Assembly (NCBI GenBank): GCA_003612395.1
Contig: RAYQ01000026.1
Location: 1-43,274 of the forward strand
DNA: 43,274 nucleotides
Direction: 5' to 3'
Source of the DNA: Parablautia intestinalis
Lineage (GTDB): Bacteria > Bacillota > Clostridia > Lachnospirales > Lachnospiraceae
Shown here: piece after piece, positions 34,722 through 43,263 of the stretch
Layout of the letters: every line of letters starts with the position of its first letter
How positions within the stretch are numbered: the stretch's first letter is position 1
The notes under the pieces: model-generated
What the model was told of the DNA's origin: nothing
Databases searched by the model: none
Seen by the model: only the letters and a program-made list of their open reading frames with translations
Program-made: the position numbers and the translations under genes

Positions 34722-36251
34722 CTAATCAACTTCAGAAAGTTTTACAACAATAATTCCATCCTGTTCAATTATACTTCCATTTTCTGGCCAACATGGCATT
34801 ACCTTCGATAACTGTAAAGCTTTTTCATATTGTTCTTCACCAGGTTCCCAAAAATCATATCCATATGCACGAAAAAAAGATATAGCCCATGGAGTAGATC
34901 CTGCTGGTGGAGCACCAGAAAATCTCGTCTGACCAATTATTTCACCTCTCTCAGCAGAATTGTTTAATCGAGCCTCCTTTTTCCCAATAAATGCAAGAAA
35001 TTTTTGTTCCCCACTCAAAAATCCTTTTTCTCCCATTTTTTGTGATAATTCATAGACCATTTGCTGATCTTCCTCAAATCGCAAATAATTTGTATAAAAT
35101 AACCTTGCAGTAATAACACCTTGTTTAAAACCTACAATTAAACACATTAAACATAAGATAAAATAAAATTGCTTTTTTATCTCTATTAGGCGTACCGATA
35201 AGTAGTAATAACTGATTGCAAGCATAAAAGGTAAATAAAATTGTGCTCTCTTGGGCTCGCTTCCACCTATTACAATACTCATTAAAAACGGAGATAATAA
35301 GAGGCTTATAAAAAAAACGAAATATATCATTTTATTGTTACTTTTTTTCTTACACTTATATAGAAACAGTATTAATATTAAAAATGCTAATATAAAATAC
35401 AATTTATTATAAAATGTTCCTTCTCCGAACACTACTGCCTTTATAGAATGAAATATATTTATGGTACATGTAATAATTGTATTAGTTTTCCATTTAAACA
35501 TACCTTCAATATAGGTGTTTTTGCAATCAAACATATTTTTAAATAGATTACTTATAATAAAGTAGGAACTTCCGCCCAATAAAAATATACCTATCTCTAA
35601 AAATATTTTTCTTATCCAATAAATATTTTTCTTATCTTCATTTGAATCAAGGAAAAAAATTAAAGAAATGACACATCCCATAATATATAGAACAAAGAAG
35701 CTTTGATAGGTTCCAAAACACCATATCATTAAAAAATACCCAATAAGCAAAAATTTTTTCCTATGTACCTTTATAAATATAAAAATATTATAAATAGATA
35801 TTGCCATTAATAATATACTTATGGCAACTTCCATACCTTGCAAAGTAAATTCAAATTGTTCTGCCATTAATGGATGGGTTAAAAATATACATGAAAATAA
35901 GCAATTTGAAAGGACATAGTCTGTTTGGGATAATAGATTTAAAATGTAGATCCAGACAATGGTAGACAATCCCAAAATGCTGATCGCTAAGAAATTGAGT
36001 AAAAAAGGATTAACAATTTCAGTTGATAATAATAATTTGGTAAATGTTACTGCAAATCGCCCACTCGCAATATAAGTTTTTAGATTTCCTTTTGGATAGT
36101 ACATCATTATATCAGTGTCTATTGATATATTATAATTGTATACTTTTATTCCATATACCATTAAAAGAATAAAAATCGTACAAAATAATAATGCTTGCTG
36201 TTTTTTTAACCAATCATTAAAAAATATAATTTTATTATTTACGTCTTTCAT
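34722..36251 (-). CDS. GtrII-like integral membrane glucosyltransferase
   Basis: A 509-residue polytopic membrane protein with about ten hydrophobic segments. The first loop (SIDTDIMMYYPKGNLKTYIASGRFAV) has the acidic residues and the SGR segment typical of GtrII/PF14264 proteins. The C-terminal 100 residues are soluble (GETRFSGAPPAGSTPWAISFFRAYGYDFW region) and probably extracellular. It should take glucose or a similar sugar from the polyprenyl-phosphate donor made by the neighbouring GtrB-like enzyme and add it to the polymer outside the cell. The ATG follows AGGAAAAGG. It lies 43 bases before the GtrB-like gene on the same strand. Confidence 0.85.
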   Translation of the reverse strand: MKDVNNKIIFFNDWLKKQQALLFCTIFILLMVYGIKVYNYNISIDTDIMMYYPKGNLKTYIASGRFAVTFTKLLLSTEIVNPFLLNFLAISILGLSTIVWIYILNLLSQTDYVLSNCLFSCIFLTHPLMAEQFEFTLQGMEVAISILLMAISIYNIFIFIKVHRKKFLLIGYFLMIWCFGTYQSFFVLYIMGCVISLIFFLDSNEDKKNIYWIRKIFLEIGIFLLGGSSYFIISNLFKNMFDCKNTYIEGMFKWKTNTIITCTINIFHSIKAVVFGEGTFYNKLYFILAFLILILFLYKCKKKSNNKMIYFVFFISLLLSPFLMSIVIGGSEPKRAQFYLPFMLAISYYYLSVRLIEIKKQFYFILCLMCLIVGFKQGVITARLFYTNYLRFEEDQQMVYELSQKMGEKGFLSGEQKFLAFIGKKEARLNNSAERGEIIGQTRFSGAPPAGSTPWAISFFRAYGYDFWEPGEEQYEKALQLSKVMPCWPENGSIIEQDGIIVVKLSEVD

Positions 36252-36387
36252 ATTCCTTTTCCTGTTTTGAATGCTAGATGATATATATTTTGAGACAACA
36301 AAGATTAATTCAATTTAAAGTATTTAATATTTTATTTTGTTGCATATTAGACAAAAAATATTAAGATATATTTATACAACATTTTAA

Positions 36388-37461
36388 TTATTCTCTTTTA
36401 TGCTCTACGAGCCTAACATACCCTGCCCCTAATGGAATTATTAAACTAATCATAATTAGTAATAAAAGCCATGGATTTTTTGCTTTTATATATTCAAAAA
36501 AATCTGATTTTCCCGTAACATTATTTATTAAAATTACGTGCCAAATATAAATGCCTAATTCATATTTAGCTACAAATTGTATTATTTTTTTAAACATACA
36601 AAACCCTTTATTACGTTCTATAGATAGGCCATCAGCTAAGTAAATAATCCCTGCCGCAAATAGGCACAACACGGGTTTCCACGCCAAATATTTTATACCA
36701 CTGCCATATTCTCCACCAGCCCAAAAAACAAGAAGTACAAAGGCAATTTGAGATCCTATTAAAGCAACCAAAATCAAAATGATTCTTGATTGTCTTCGAA
36801 TTCTGTTTTTTATTGAGGGTATTGACGCAACCAGCATTCCGATAACAAAGGCATCTAAAGTTGTGAAAATCTGTCTCATGTGAATATACACAGCATAAAT
36901 AATTGGAAGATTATTCAATTCAACATAGCCACATAGAATCCTGGTTATTGTGGTACAGGCTAGCAATGTTATCATATATGTAATATATTTATTCCATTTT
37001 ATACATTTATAAAGTGGAAAAGCAAACATATAGAACTGAACCATTAATGCTATTGTCCATGTTACTCCATTAATGCAATTATAATCTTCAAAAATGTTCT
37101 GTAAAAAAAGGCAATTAACAATGATGGCTATTATTCCCTTTTTCCCAAGCATATTTGTTCTTGTCGTTAATACAATTATTAAAATGCTTGTGTAATAAAA
37201 TGGGATTAATTTTTTTAGTCTTTTTTTTATATAATTGTTTCCATTCAAACATTTGTTTTGAGAGGTGCTTATATACTTATATGTGCCATACCCACTAATA
37301 ACAAAAAATAAAATCAAAGCCATTTGGCATATGCCTTCATTTATAATTGGTTCCACTCCATTTCCCATTAAATTATTTCCAATTAATTTCGTATAATGGT
37401 AAAAAAGCATCATTATAATAGCTAAACCCCTTATACACTCAACGCCCTGATTTCTTTTCAT
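36388..37461 (-). CDS. Acyltransferase-3 family membrane protein
   Basis: A 357-residue protein with about ten transmembrane segments. The N-terminal GVECIRGLAIIMMLFYHYTKL contains the family RGLAI segment and catalytic-type His22. KKRLKKLIPFYY is the usual basic motif after the third helix. The C-terminal half has YELGIYIWHVILINN, typical of OafA/AT3 proteins. It should O-acetylate (or succinylate) a sugar of the glycan. It is the first gene of the minus-strand operon with GGAG upstream of its ATG, and it reads away from the divergent region at 37462-37929. Confidence 0.9.
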   Translation of the reverse strand: MKRNQGVECIRGLAIIMMLFYHYTKLIGNNLMGNGVEPIINEGICQMALILFFVISGYGTYKYISTSQNKCLNGNNYIKKRLKKLIPFYYTSILIIVLTTRTNMLGKKGIIAIIVNCLFLQNIFEDYNCINGVTWTIALMVQFYMFAFPLYKCIKWNKYITYMITLLACTTITRILCGYVELNNLPIIYAVYIHMRQIFTTLDAFVIGMLVASIPSIKNRIRRQSRIILILVALIGSQIAFVLLVFWAGGEYGSGIKYLAWKPVLCLFAAGIIYLADGLSIERNKGFCMFKKIIQFVAKYELGIYIWHVILINNVTGKSDFFEYIKAKNPWLLLLIMISLIIPLGAGYVRLVEHKRE

Positions 37462-37518
37462 TATCTTTTCTCCATGTTTAACTCAAAATCAAGTATATTC
37501 AAAGAGAGATATTTCCCC

Positions 37519-37532
37519 AAAAGTATACTTTT
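37519..37532. promoter_or_regulatory. Perfect 14-bp palindrome, candidate operator
   Basis: AAAAGTATACTTTT, preceded by CCCC, lies 58 bases before the minus-strand acyltransferase start. A near copy (CCC plus AAAAAGTATACTTT) lies 140 bases away at 37659. The repeated palindrome in a divergent intergenic region suggests a binding site for a dimeric regulator. No regulator gene is present in the window. Confidence 0.45.
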
Positions 37533-37594
37533 TGAAACTACCTTTAAAGCACTCAGTTTGTGTATAGTTTGCACATTATGGGAAACAAAAACGC

Positions 37595-37623
37595 TTGAAT
37601 TTTTATATATAATGTGTTAAAAT
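37595..37623 (+). promoter_or_regulatory. Candidate sigma-A promoter for the LicD operon
   Basis: TTGAAT (37595-37600), a 17-base spacer, then TAAAAT (37618-37623). This is a good match to the housekeeping consensus. It is about 300 bases before the LicD-fusion start, so the transcript would have a long leader containing the palindrome at 37659 and the terminator-like hairpin at 37786. Confidence 0.45.
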
Positions 37624-37658
37624 TTATTTGTTTAAAGTGTTTTTCAATTTATTCCCAA

Positions 37659-37670
37659 AAAGTATACTTT
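37659..37670. promoter_or_regulatory. 12-bp palindrome, second candidate operator
   Basis: AAAGTATACTTT preceded by CCCAA, repeating the core of the site at 37519. It lies just downstream of the candidate promoter, where a bound repressor could block elongation or initiation. Confidence 0.45.
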
Positions 37671-37785
37671 ATGATAAAATGTTAAGTTGAGTTTTGCTTC
37701 AAATTGCAGAGATAACTGCTCGTTTGTTTATTGCAAAGATAAAATAAATTTTTAGCAAAGAACTAAATATTATAAATAACTATGC

Positions 37786-37840
37786 AAAATCTTGCAGTTC
37801 TTGTATAATAGATAAAACTGCGAGATTTTGTTTTTGTTTT
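37786..37840 (+). terminator. Leader terminator/attenuator before the LicD operon
   Basis: A 14-bp stem with one wobble (AAAATCTTGCAGTT at 37786-37799 with AACTGCGAGATTTT at 37816-37829) is followed by TTTTTGTTTT. This is a textbook intrinsic terminator on the plus strand. No plus-strand gene lies upstream for more than 4 kb, so it probably acts on the leader of the LicD operon as an attenuator. Confidence 0.65.
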
Positions 37841-37929
37841 ACCAGATGTATATGCTGTTATTTTAAATAAATATTTTTATATTTGCGCTCACATGTGTAA
37901 AAATCATTATAGAAAGGTGTTTTAAATCA

Positions 37930-39582
37930 ATGAACGTAAAAGATATATATAAATGGAAAGTAGGCTATTGCATTGCAAACACGGAGAATATGAATCCATT
38001 ACATTTTAGCTGGATGAAGAATGCGGCAATACAATGTGAAAGATTTATTTTAGGAATTCCAAACAAAGAAGTTATGGAAAAAGCATTAGGTGAACGAGAA
38101 AATTATGCCCCCATACTGTTAAAGGAATTTTGGAGTGAAATTAAGTGGGTCGATGATGTGGTCATCTTAGACTTTGAGCATCTTAATTATCAGAAAGCAT
38201 ATGAGATGTTTTCTTTTGATGTTTGCTTCTACGGATCAAAGTATGGAATAGCATTTGAAAATGACGCTATTTTTATGAGAGAGCACGGAGTAGATTTTAT
38301 TCCTTTGATGCCGGAAAAAATAAGAATGACAGAAGACCCGAATGCAATTGAAAAGCCATTATCGCAGCTTTTTTTACGAAAAAAGCTAATTTTGTTTGGA
38401 ACAGGAAATTATTTTGATTTTTTCTTAAGAACATATGGAGAAAAGTATAAACCGGAATATGCTATTGATAATGATGAGAGTAAATGGGGGACTTTCAAAA
38501 ATGGAGTTTTAGTTCAGGATCCTGCTATTTTGCAGAGAGAAGATCCGCAAAAAGTATTGGTAATTATTTGTAGTAAAAATTATGAGAGTATGCTGCAGCA
38601 ATTGCGTGAACTTGGTAATTTTGATTACCGATTACTATTATATTATAATGAAATCGCATTATTAGAAGAAGTACGGTTGTTGGATGATATTGATAGGGAT
38701 AAACTTGTTCTGGATAAGGTACACGAAATCAATTTTGAGATGTTAAAAGAATTTAATCATGTATGCAGAGAGCATGGTATACAATATTTTTTGAACTACG
38801 GATCGTGTCTGGGGGCTATCAGGCACCAGGGGTTTATACCATGGGACAATGATGTGGATGTGTGCATGACCAGAGAAAATTACGAGAAACTGGTTCCATG
38901 GAAAGACGAATTTAGCGATAAATGCCGCTTCATCCCACCGGATGATTTGGGCAATAAGAAATATTTTGACTGTGTGCCGCGCTTAAATTATAAGAAAGCT
39001 TATATGCTTATGGATGAAGACGCCTGCAAATTTTATGAGAATCATAATAATAGAATTGACCTGGATATGTTTTTAATTGATAAGACATATGATACATTTA
39101 AAGGGAAGTTTCAGCGTTTTGAAATAGCATGTTTATATGGATTAATGAATGCGTATAGGCATGAATCAGCCTTTTTTGATTATTCAAAGGGTATGAAAAT
39201 TGCCAATGCTATTTTGAGAAAAATGGGACGTTGCCTTTCCCTTAATTGGTTAAGAAAACGTGTGGATAAAGTTGCAAAACGTTTTGACAAGGATCCTAGG
39301 GCGCCATATTATTTTATTAGCAATTGTGCTTTGTGCAAATTAAAATTGCTTTTCCCGGTGGATATTTTTGATAAAGTAATAGATGTTCCATTCGAAGGAT
39401 TGAATGTGTATGTTCCGGAAAAATATGATGAATTTCTTCGTCTAATATTTGGAAATTATATGGAATTACCGCCTGAAAGCGCCAGGGTTCCCCATTGGGG
39501 AAGAATTTTAATTTCCGCAGATACATTTGTATTTGAAGAACCGAAACCGTATGGGGAGGTACATGGTGGAGGAGGGAAATGA
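37930..39582 (+). CDS. licD: LicD-family phosphotransferase fused to an inactive-looking cytidylyltransferase fold and a module
   Basis: A 550-residue protein with three parts. Residues 9-130 follow the TagD-type cytidylyltransferase pattern (VGYCIANTENMNPLHFSWMK, ERFILGIPNKEV, DVCFYGSKY), but the HxGH site reads NPLH and no end motif is seen, so this part looks catalytically dead. Residues 151-240 are the module (LILFGTGNYFDFF, AIDNDESKWG), closest to the copy in the protein at 29079. From about 265 the LicD domain follows: HGIQYFLNYGSCLGAIRHQGFIPWDNDVDV with the acidic DNDVD at 306-310. LicD proteins transfer phosphocholine or other phospho-substituents to glycans. It is the first gene of the plus-strand right-hand operon. 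Confidence 0.88.
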   Translation: MNVKDIYKWKVGYCIANTENMNPLHFSWMKNAAIQCERFILGIPNKEVMEKALGERENYAPILLKEFWSEIKWVDDVVILDFEHLNYQKAYEMFSFDVCFYGSKYGIAFENDAIFMREHGVDFIPLMPEKIRMTEDPNAIEKPLSQLFLRKKLILFGTGNYFDFFLRTYGEKYKPEYAIDNDESKWGTFKNGVLVQDPAILQREDPQKVLVIICSKNYESMLQQLRELGNFDYRLLLYYNEIALLEEVRLLDDIDRDKLVLDKVHEINFEMLKEFNHVCREHGIQYFLNYGSCLGAIRHQGFIPWDNDVDVCMTRENYEKLVPWKDEFSDKCRFIPPDDLGNKKYFDCVPRLNYKKAYMLMDEDACKFYENHNNRIDLDMFLIDKTYDTFKGKFQRFEIACLYGLMNAYRHESAFFDYSKGMKIANAILRKMGRCLSLNWLRKRVDKVAKRFDKDPRAPYYFISNCALCKLKLLFPVDIFDKVIDVPFEGLNVYVPEKYDEFLRLIFGNYMELPPESARVPHWGRILISADTFVFEEPKPYGEVHGGGGK

Positions 39583-39684
39583 AGCTGAACGGGCAGTAAA
39601 GGAATAATAAATATAAAAAATAAAGAAGTGGAGCATATATAAAATTCAGTAAGTTCTGATAGAGACAAAATATGCGGGGATAAT

Positions 39685-40713
39685 ATGAGTTCAACTAATA
39701 ACGATAAAAGAATAGACTGGATTGACTGTTCAAAAGGGATAACAATTCTGCTCGTAATATTTGGACATACAATATCAAGCGGCGGCAGCCAGCTTGAACA
39801 GGTTTTGCGAGGCGGCATTTTTTCTTTCCATATGCCATTGTTTTTTATATTGTCTTGCATCACTTTCAAATTATCTACAGAAGGCAGCCAATTCGTGAAG
39901 AAAACGGAAAAAGCATGCAGACATTTAGTTTTTACAGCCCTAATTTTATATGGATTAAGAACACTGGTTAATATAGTAAACAATTTTCACACTATTGAGT
40001 GGAAAGGCTATATTGCAGAAAAAATTAATGTTTTAGTATATGGAAGCGGATCGAATGTAATTGTATCAGGCACGGTAATACCAGCATTTGGGATGATGTG
40101 GTTTTTTGTAGTGCTATTTTGGGGGCGGACCTTGTTTGACTATCTGCATCTAAAATTGAAAAAAATAAAATTTATTGTTGCTATTTTAATGAGTACAATG
40201 ATAGGAATTGTTTTAGGATGTGTGCAGTGGCTGCCGTTGTCCTTTGATGTTGCGCTTGTCGTAATGCCCTTTTTCTGGTTCGGAGATTATCTGAAGCATG
40301 CGAATTTAAACAGAAAGCGTGCTGCAGGGTGTATTGTTTCTTTACTTATATGGGGAATAACCTTCGCAATGTCCTATTTTATAAAAAATGATTATATGGA
40401 ACTGGCAGGAAGAAGATATCCGCTGTTTCCGCTGTGCTATATAACAGCAATGGCGGGGACAATGTTTATTTGTTATTTTAGTCAATATATGTTAATGCTT
40501 GGCGGCCTTGCGAAACCGTTAGTCTACATTGGCAGAAATTCAATATACTTATACTGTGTGCATGCTATGGACTATGTATATGGCTTTATCTGGAGCAGAA
40601 CTAACAGTAATATTGTCAATGGAATGATTAGAATAGTTGCAGATGTTTTTATGTGTGTTATACTGGTTAGAGTAATAAAGCTTATTCCATTACTGAGGAT
40701 GAGAAATAAATAA
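39685..40713 (+). CDS. Acyltransferase-3 family membrane protein
   Basis: A 342-residue polytopic protein. The N-terminal RIDWIDCSKGITILLVIFGHTISS contains the family-type His28, and FSFHMPLFFILSC is the usual second-helix segment. The C-terminal PLVYIGRNSIYLYCVHAM is typical of fucose-4-O-acetyltransferase-like and OafA-like proteins. It should O-acylate a sugar residue of the polymer or its lipid-linked precursor. GGGGA with a 6-base spacer supports the ATG. It is followed within 45 bases by another protein of the same superfamily, so the polymer probably carries more than one kind or position of acylation. Confidence 0.88.
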   Translation: MSSTNNDKRIDWIDCSKGITILLVIFGHTISSGGSQLEQVLRGGIFSFHMPLFFILSCITFKLSTEGSQFVKKTEKACRHLVFTALILYGLRTLVNIVNNFHTIEWKGYIAEKINVLVYGSGSNVIVSGTVIPAFGMMWFFVVLFWGRTLFDYLHLKLKKIKFIVAILMSTMIGIVLGCVQWLPLSFDVALVVMPFFWFGDYLKHANLNRKRAAGCIVSLLIWGITFAMSYFIKNDYMELAGRRYPLFPLCYITAMAGTMFICYFSQYMLMLGGLAKPLVYIGRNSIYLYCVHAMDYVYGFIWSRTNSNIVNGMIRIVADVFMCVILVRVIKLIPLLRMRNK

Positions 40714-40756
40714 GGGGCATGACAGAAGACTAGAGTGAGTTAGGGAAAACAGGTAT

Positions 40757-41773
40757 ATGAAGAAGAATTTAAATTGGGGAATGGTAAGTGAATATAGAAA
40801 CGAAATATTTGGTTTGTCGGCTATTCTGGTAATCATTTCGCATGCGCCCAGTATGAAATTGCCGGGATATCTGGAAAGTGTCCGTCCTTTACTTATACAC
40901 GGTAATATAGGGGTGGACATTTTTTTGTTCTTGTCAGGGATGGGACTCTGGTTTTCTTTTTCAAAAGACCAGAATATAAAAAATTTTTATATGAAAAGAA
41001 TTCTCAGGTTATTGCCTCCGTGGATTTGTATTGCCGTCCCATATTTTATAATACAGGATCTTTTTATAAGTAGTTGTGATTTTGGACAGTTTTTTATGGA
41101 TATATCCACATTGTCCTTTTGGGTGGATGGAAGCGGAATGTGGTTTGTGAGTTATATCATTGTCTGTTATCTGTTTTTTCCACTGGTTTTTAAAGGCATA
41201 AACGGAAAAAACCCTTTGGCTGCTGTCGTGATTATATGCATAGGGCTGGTTGTGGCAAATATTTTGATGTATATTTATTTTTTTAATTGTTTTGCAAGAT
41301 TGGAGCTGGCCAGGGGTGTTATCTTTGTTTTAGGATGCTATTTTGCCCCTAAAATCCAGCAAAAAAAGGGAATGACTATGGCAGTTCCGATAGGCTGTAT
41401 CCTTATGTATTTTGTGACACGGATTGCAATCGTACTTATAATGAGGAATGTATCGCAAGTGGTGGTTAAAACAACGGCTATACGCTACGCTTACATATGG
41501 GCCGCAATGGGTATAATGCTTTTTGTGCCTGTTTTTTTGCAATGGGCAGATAATTGTTCATTAAATAAAGCGCTCAGATGGTTTGGCGGAATCTCTATAG
41601 AAGTATATTTGATGCATGTATGTGTAATGAATATTTATTCTATTAGTGGTTTTGGAAAGGAACATATGGAGGTAATGTATTATTTCTTGTTTATTGTACC
41701 TGTTTCGGTAGTATTGGCATGGGGAGTGAAAGGGCTTGTTGCTAAATTCAGAATAAGTCAGGCTGGTAATTAA
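40757..41773 (+). CDS. Acyltransferase-3 family membrane protein
   Basis: A 338-residue polytopic protein. It has the segment EIFGLSAILVIISHAPSM with His29, GVDIFLFLSGMGLWFSFSK, the basic MKRILRLLPPWI segment after helix three, and WFGGISIEVYLMHVCVMNIY near the end. These are the standard AT3 landmarks. It probably transfers an acetyl group to the surface polymer. It differs enough from the neighbouring acyltransferase to suggest a distinct acceptor rather than recent duplication. A weak AGGG-type site lies about 12 bases before the ATG. Confidence 0.88.
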   Translation: MKKNLNWGMVSEYRNEIFGLSAILVIISHAPSMKLPGYLESVRPLLIHGNIGVDIFLFLSGMGLWFSFSKDQNIKNFYMKRILRLLPPWICIAVPYFIIQDLFISSCDFGQFFMDISTLSFWVDGSGMWFVSYIIVCYLFFPLVFKGINGKNPLAAVVIICIGLVVANILMYIYFFNCFARLELARGVIFVLGCYFAPKIQQKKGMTMAVPIGCILMYFVTRIAIVLIMRNVSQVVVKTTAIRYAYIWAAMGIMLFVPVFLQWADNCSLNKALRWFGGISIEVYLMHVCVMNIYSISGFGKEHMEVMYYFLFIVPVSVVLAWGVKGLVAKFRISQAGN

Positions 41774-41881
41774 TTAGTTTTTTGAAAAAATATTTTTGTG
41801 GTATGCTATATATACGGACTATTTGTGCACTGATGCAGACATGAGAATTATGAAAAAGAAAAACTTATGAGGATAACTTTA

Positions 41882-42778
41882 ATGAAATGCCTGGTATGCG
41901 GAAGTGAAAAAATTATTATACGCCCAACGAAAATGTCAGATTTTCTTGTGGCAAGGATATTTGGAGATGAGGAGGCGGCAAAGGAACACCCTGTTAATCT
42001 TTGCCACTGCGAGGAATGCTCTTTTTCCTTTTATGACAGGCGTCTGACAGACGATGAATCAGGCCGGCTGTATGAAGAGTACAGAAGAGATGAGTATCAG
42101 AAAATCAGGGAAAGATATGACTGCTGGTATACAAAGAAAGTCAATGATGCGCTGAACCATGAAAAAGTGGCATTATCAGAACAAAAACGGATAATAATGA
42201 AAATAATAAGAGAAAATGTTCCGGTTGATATCAAAGTAGCGCTTGATTACGGTGGGAACTGTGGGGAAACTTTTACGGAGCAGATAGGGACGGATGAAAA
42301 ATATGTTTATGACATTTCAGGAGTAGACATAAACGCGGAGGGGATAAAAAGAATTACCGATTATAAGGAGCTGCTTCACCGCCAATTTGATTTTATCATG
42401 TGTAATATGACGCTTGAACATATATCCTGGCCAAAGGAATTTATGAAATTACTGTATGATATAGGCATGGACAAAACATATTATTACCTGGAAGTCCCAT
42501 GTGAGAATCCTTTTGAAAGGGACAAATTTTCTCTGATGAAGAACCTAAAATTGTTTTTCAATCCTCTTTATGGAAAGGTCAGGTTAGTAAAGCACTATTT
42601 CAATTTAAAAAAACAGCCCTACATGCCAATGTCAGAGCATATAAATTTTTTTACGCCAAAAGCATTAAGGATGCTGGTTTCGTGCTGTGGATTTGATGTT
42701 ATTGATGTGCAGGAGAATTATGAAAAAAGCGTATTGGGGAAGAATAATGATGTTGTCAGTGGTGTTTCGGAAAAGTAA
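41882..42778 (+). CDS. Zinc-ribbon class I methyltransferase
   Basis: A 298-residue protein. I place the start at ATG 41882 because GAGGA at 41869-41873 has an 8-base spacer; the ATG at 41867 overlaps that site. The N-terminus has MKCLVCGSE and CHCEECSF, two CxxC pairs forming a zinc ribbon. The methyltransferase core contains VALDYGGNCGETF (loop I), VYDISGVDI (strand 2) and FDFIMCNMTLEHI (motif 4), followed by YYLEVPCENP and an SEHINFFTPKALRMLV segment. These are typical of Methyltransf_23-type sugar methyltransferases next to glycan genes. It is the last gene before the terminator at 42945. Confidence 0.86.
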   Translation: MKCLVCGSEKIIIRPTKMSDFLVARIFGDEEAAKEHPVNLCHCEECSFSFYDRRLTDDESGRLYEEYRRDEYQKIRERYDCWYTKKVNDALNHEKVALSEQKRIIMKIIRENVPVDIKVALDYGGNCGETFTEQIGTDEKYVYDISGVDINAEGIKRITDYKELLHRQFDFIMCNMTLEHISWPKEFMKLLYDIGMDKTYYYLEVPCENPFERDKFSLMKNLKLFFNPLYGKVRLVKHYFNLKKQPYMPMSEHINFFTPKALRMLVSCCGFDVIDVQENYEKSVLGKNNDVVSGVSEK

Positions 42779-42944
42779 AAAGTGGTAAATAGATTGCTGG
42801 AATGATAGTGACTGCTTATTATGGACATTAAGGATTTACCCATATTAACTGAGATTTCTAATATAGCGTACAAGTAACAGGAGCGGTTACTGTAGAAAAA
42901 GCATTTTGGATAAATAAAAGGTAAAATTTATATAATCTAATAAG

Positions 42945-43007
42945 AAAGAGAAACGGGTAAACTGCCAGAGCATGAAGCTGTACGGTAAGAAATCCGTTTC
43001 TCTTTTT
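42945..43007 (+). terminator. Intrinsic terminator after the right-hand operon
   Basis: AAAGAGAAACGG (42945-42956) pairs exactly with CCGTTTCTCTTT (42994-43005) around a 37-base loop, with TTTTT at 43003-43007. It closes the operon that begins with the LicD fusion. The bases 42779-42944 before it contain no supported gene. Confidence 0.65.
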
Positions 43008-43062
43008 ATCGTTTTGTAGCAGAGCTGTTTGTAGTATTTAAAGAAATCTTTCATCCATCTGC

Positions 43063-43078
43063 AGAAACCTTGGTTTCT
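43063..43078. repeat. Perfect 16-bp palindrome
   Basis: AGAAACCTTGGTTTCT is its own reverse complement. It lies in the gene-free end of the window, about 55 bases beyond the terminator, and could be an operator for a gene outside the window. Confidence 0.3.
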
Positions 43079-43230
43079 AATACAAAAATCAGGGCATAAC
43101 TATAATTCTATTTAATGCGAATAATAGTACTTTGTTGAACGGAATATTTTACATAATCTTTAAATTATGGTAGAATTTTGTAAATTACTTTTAAACGGTA
43201 ACCGCCAAATAATGATGCGGTCAGATATAA

Positions 43231-43263
43231 AATTACCCCAGCCCTTTGCGAGTTGGAGTAATT
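43231..43263. repeat. Imperfect inverted repeat at the window end
   Basis: AATTACCCCA (43231-43240) pairs with TGGAGTAATT (43254-43263) with one mismatch around a 13-base loop. Its role is unclear. The rest of 43008-43274 holds no supported gene. Confidence 0.3.

Noticed and set aside
39456-39983. 175-residue minus-strand frame across the LicD end and acyltransferase start
   Set aside because: It is antisense to two recognisable genes and its translation shows no domain.
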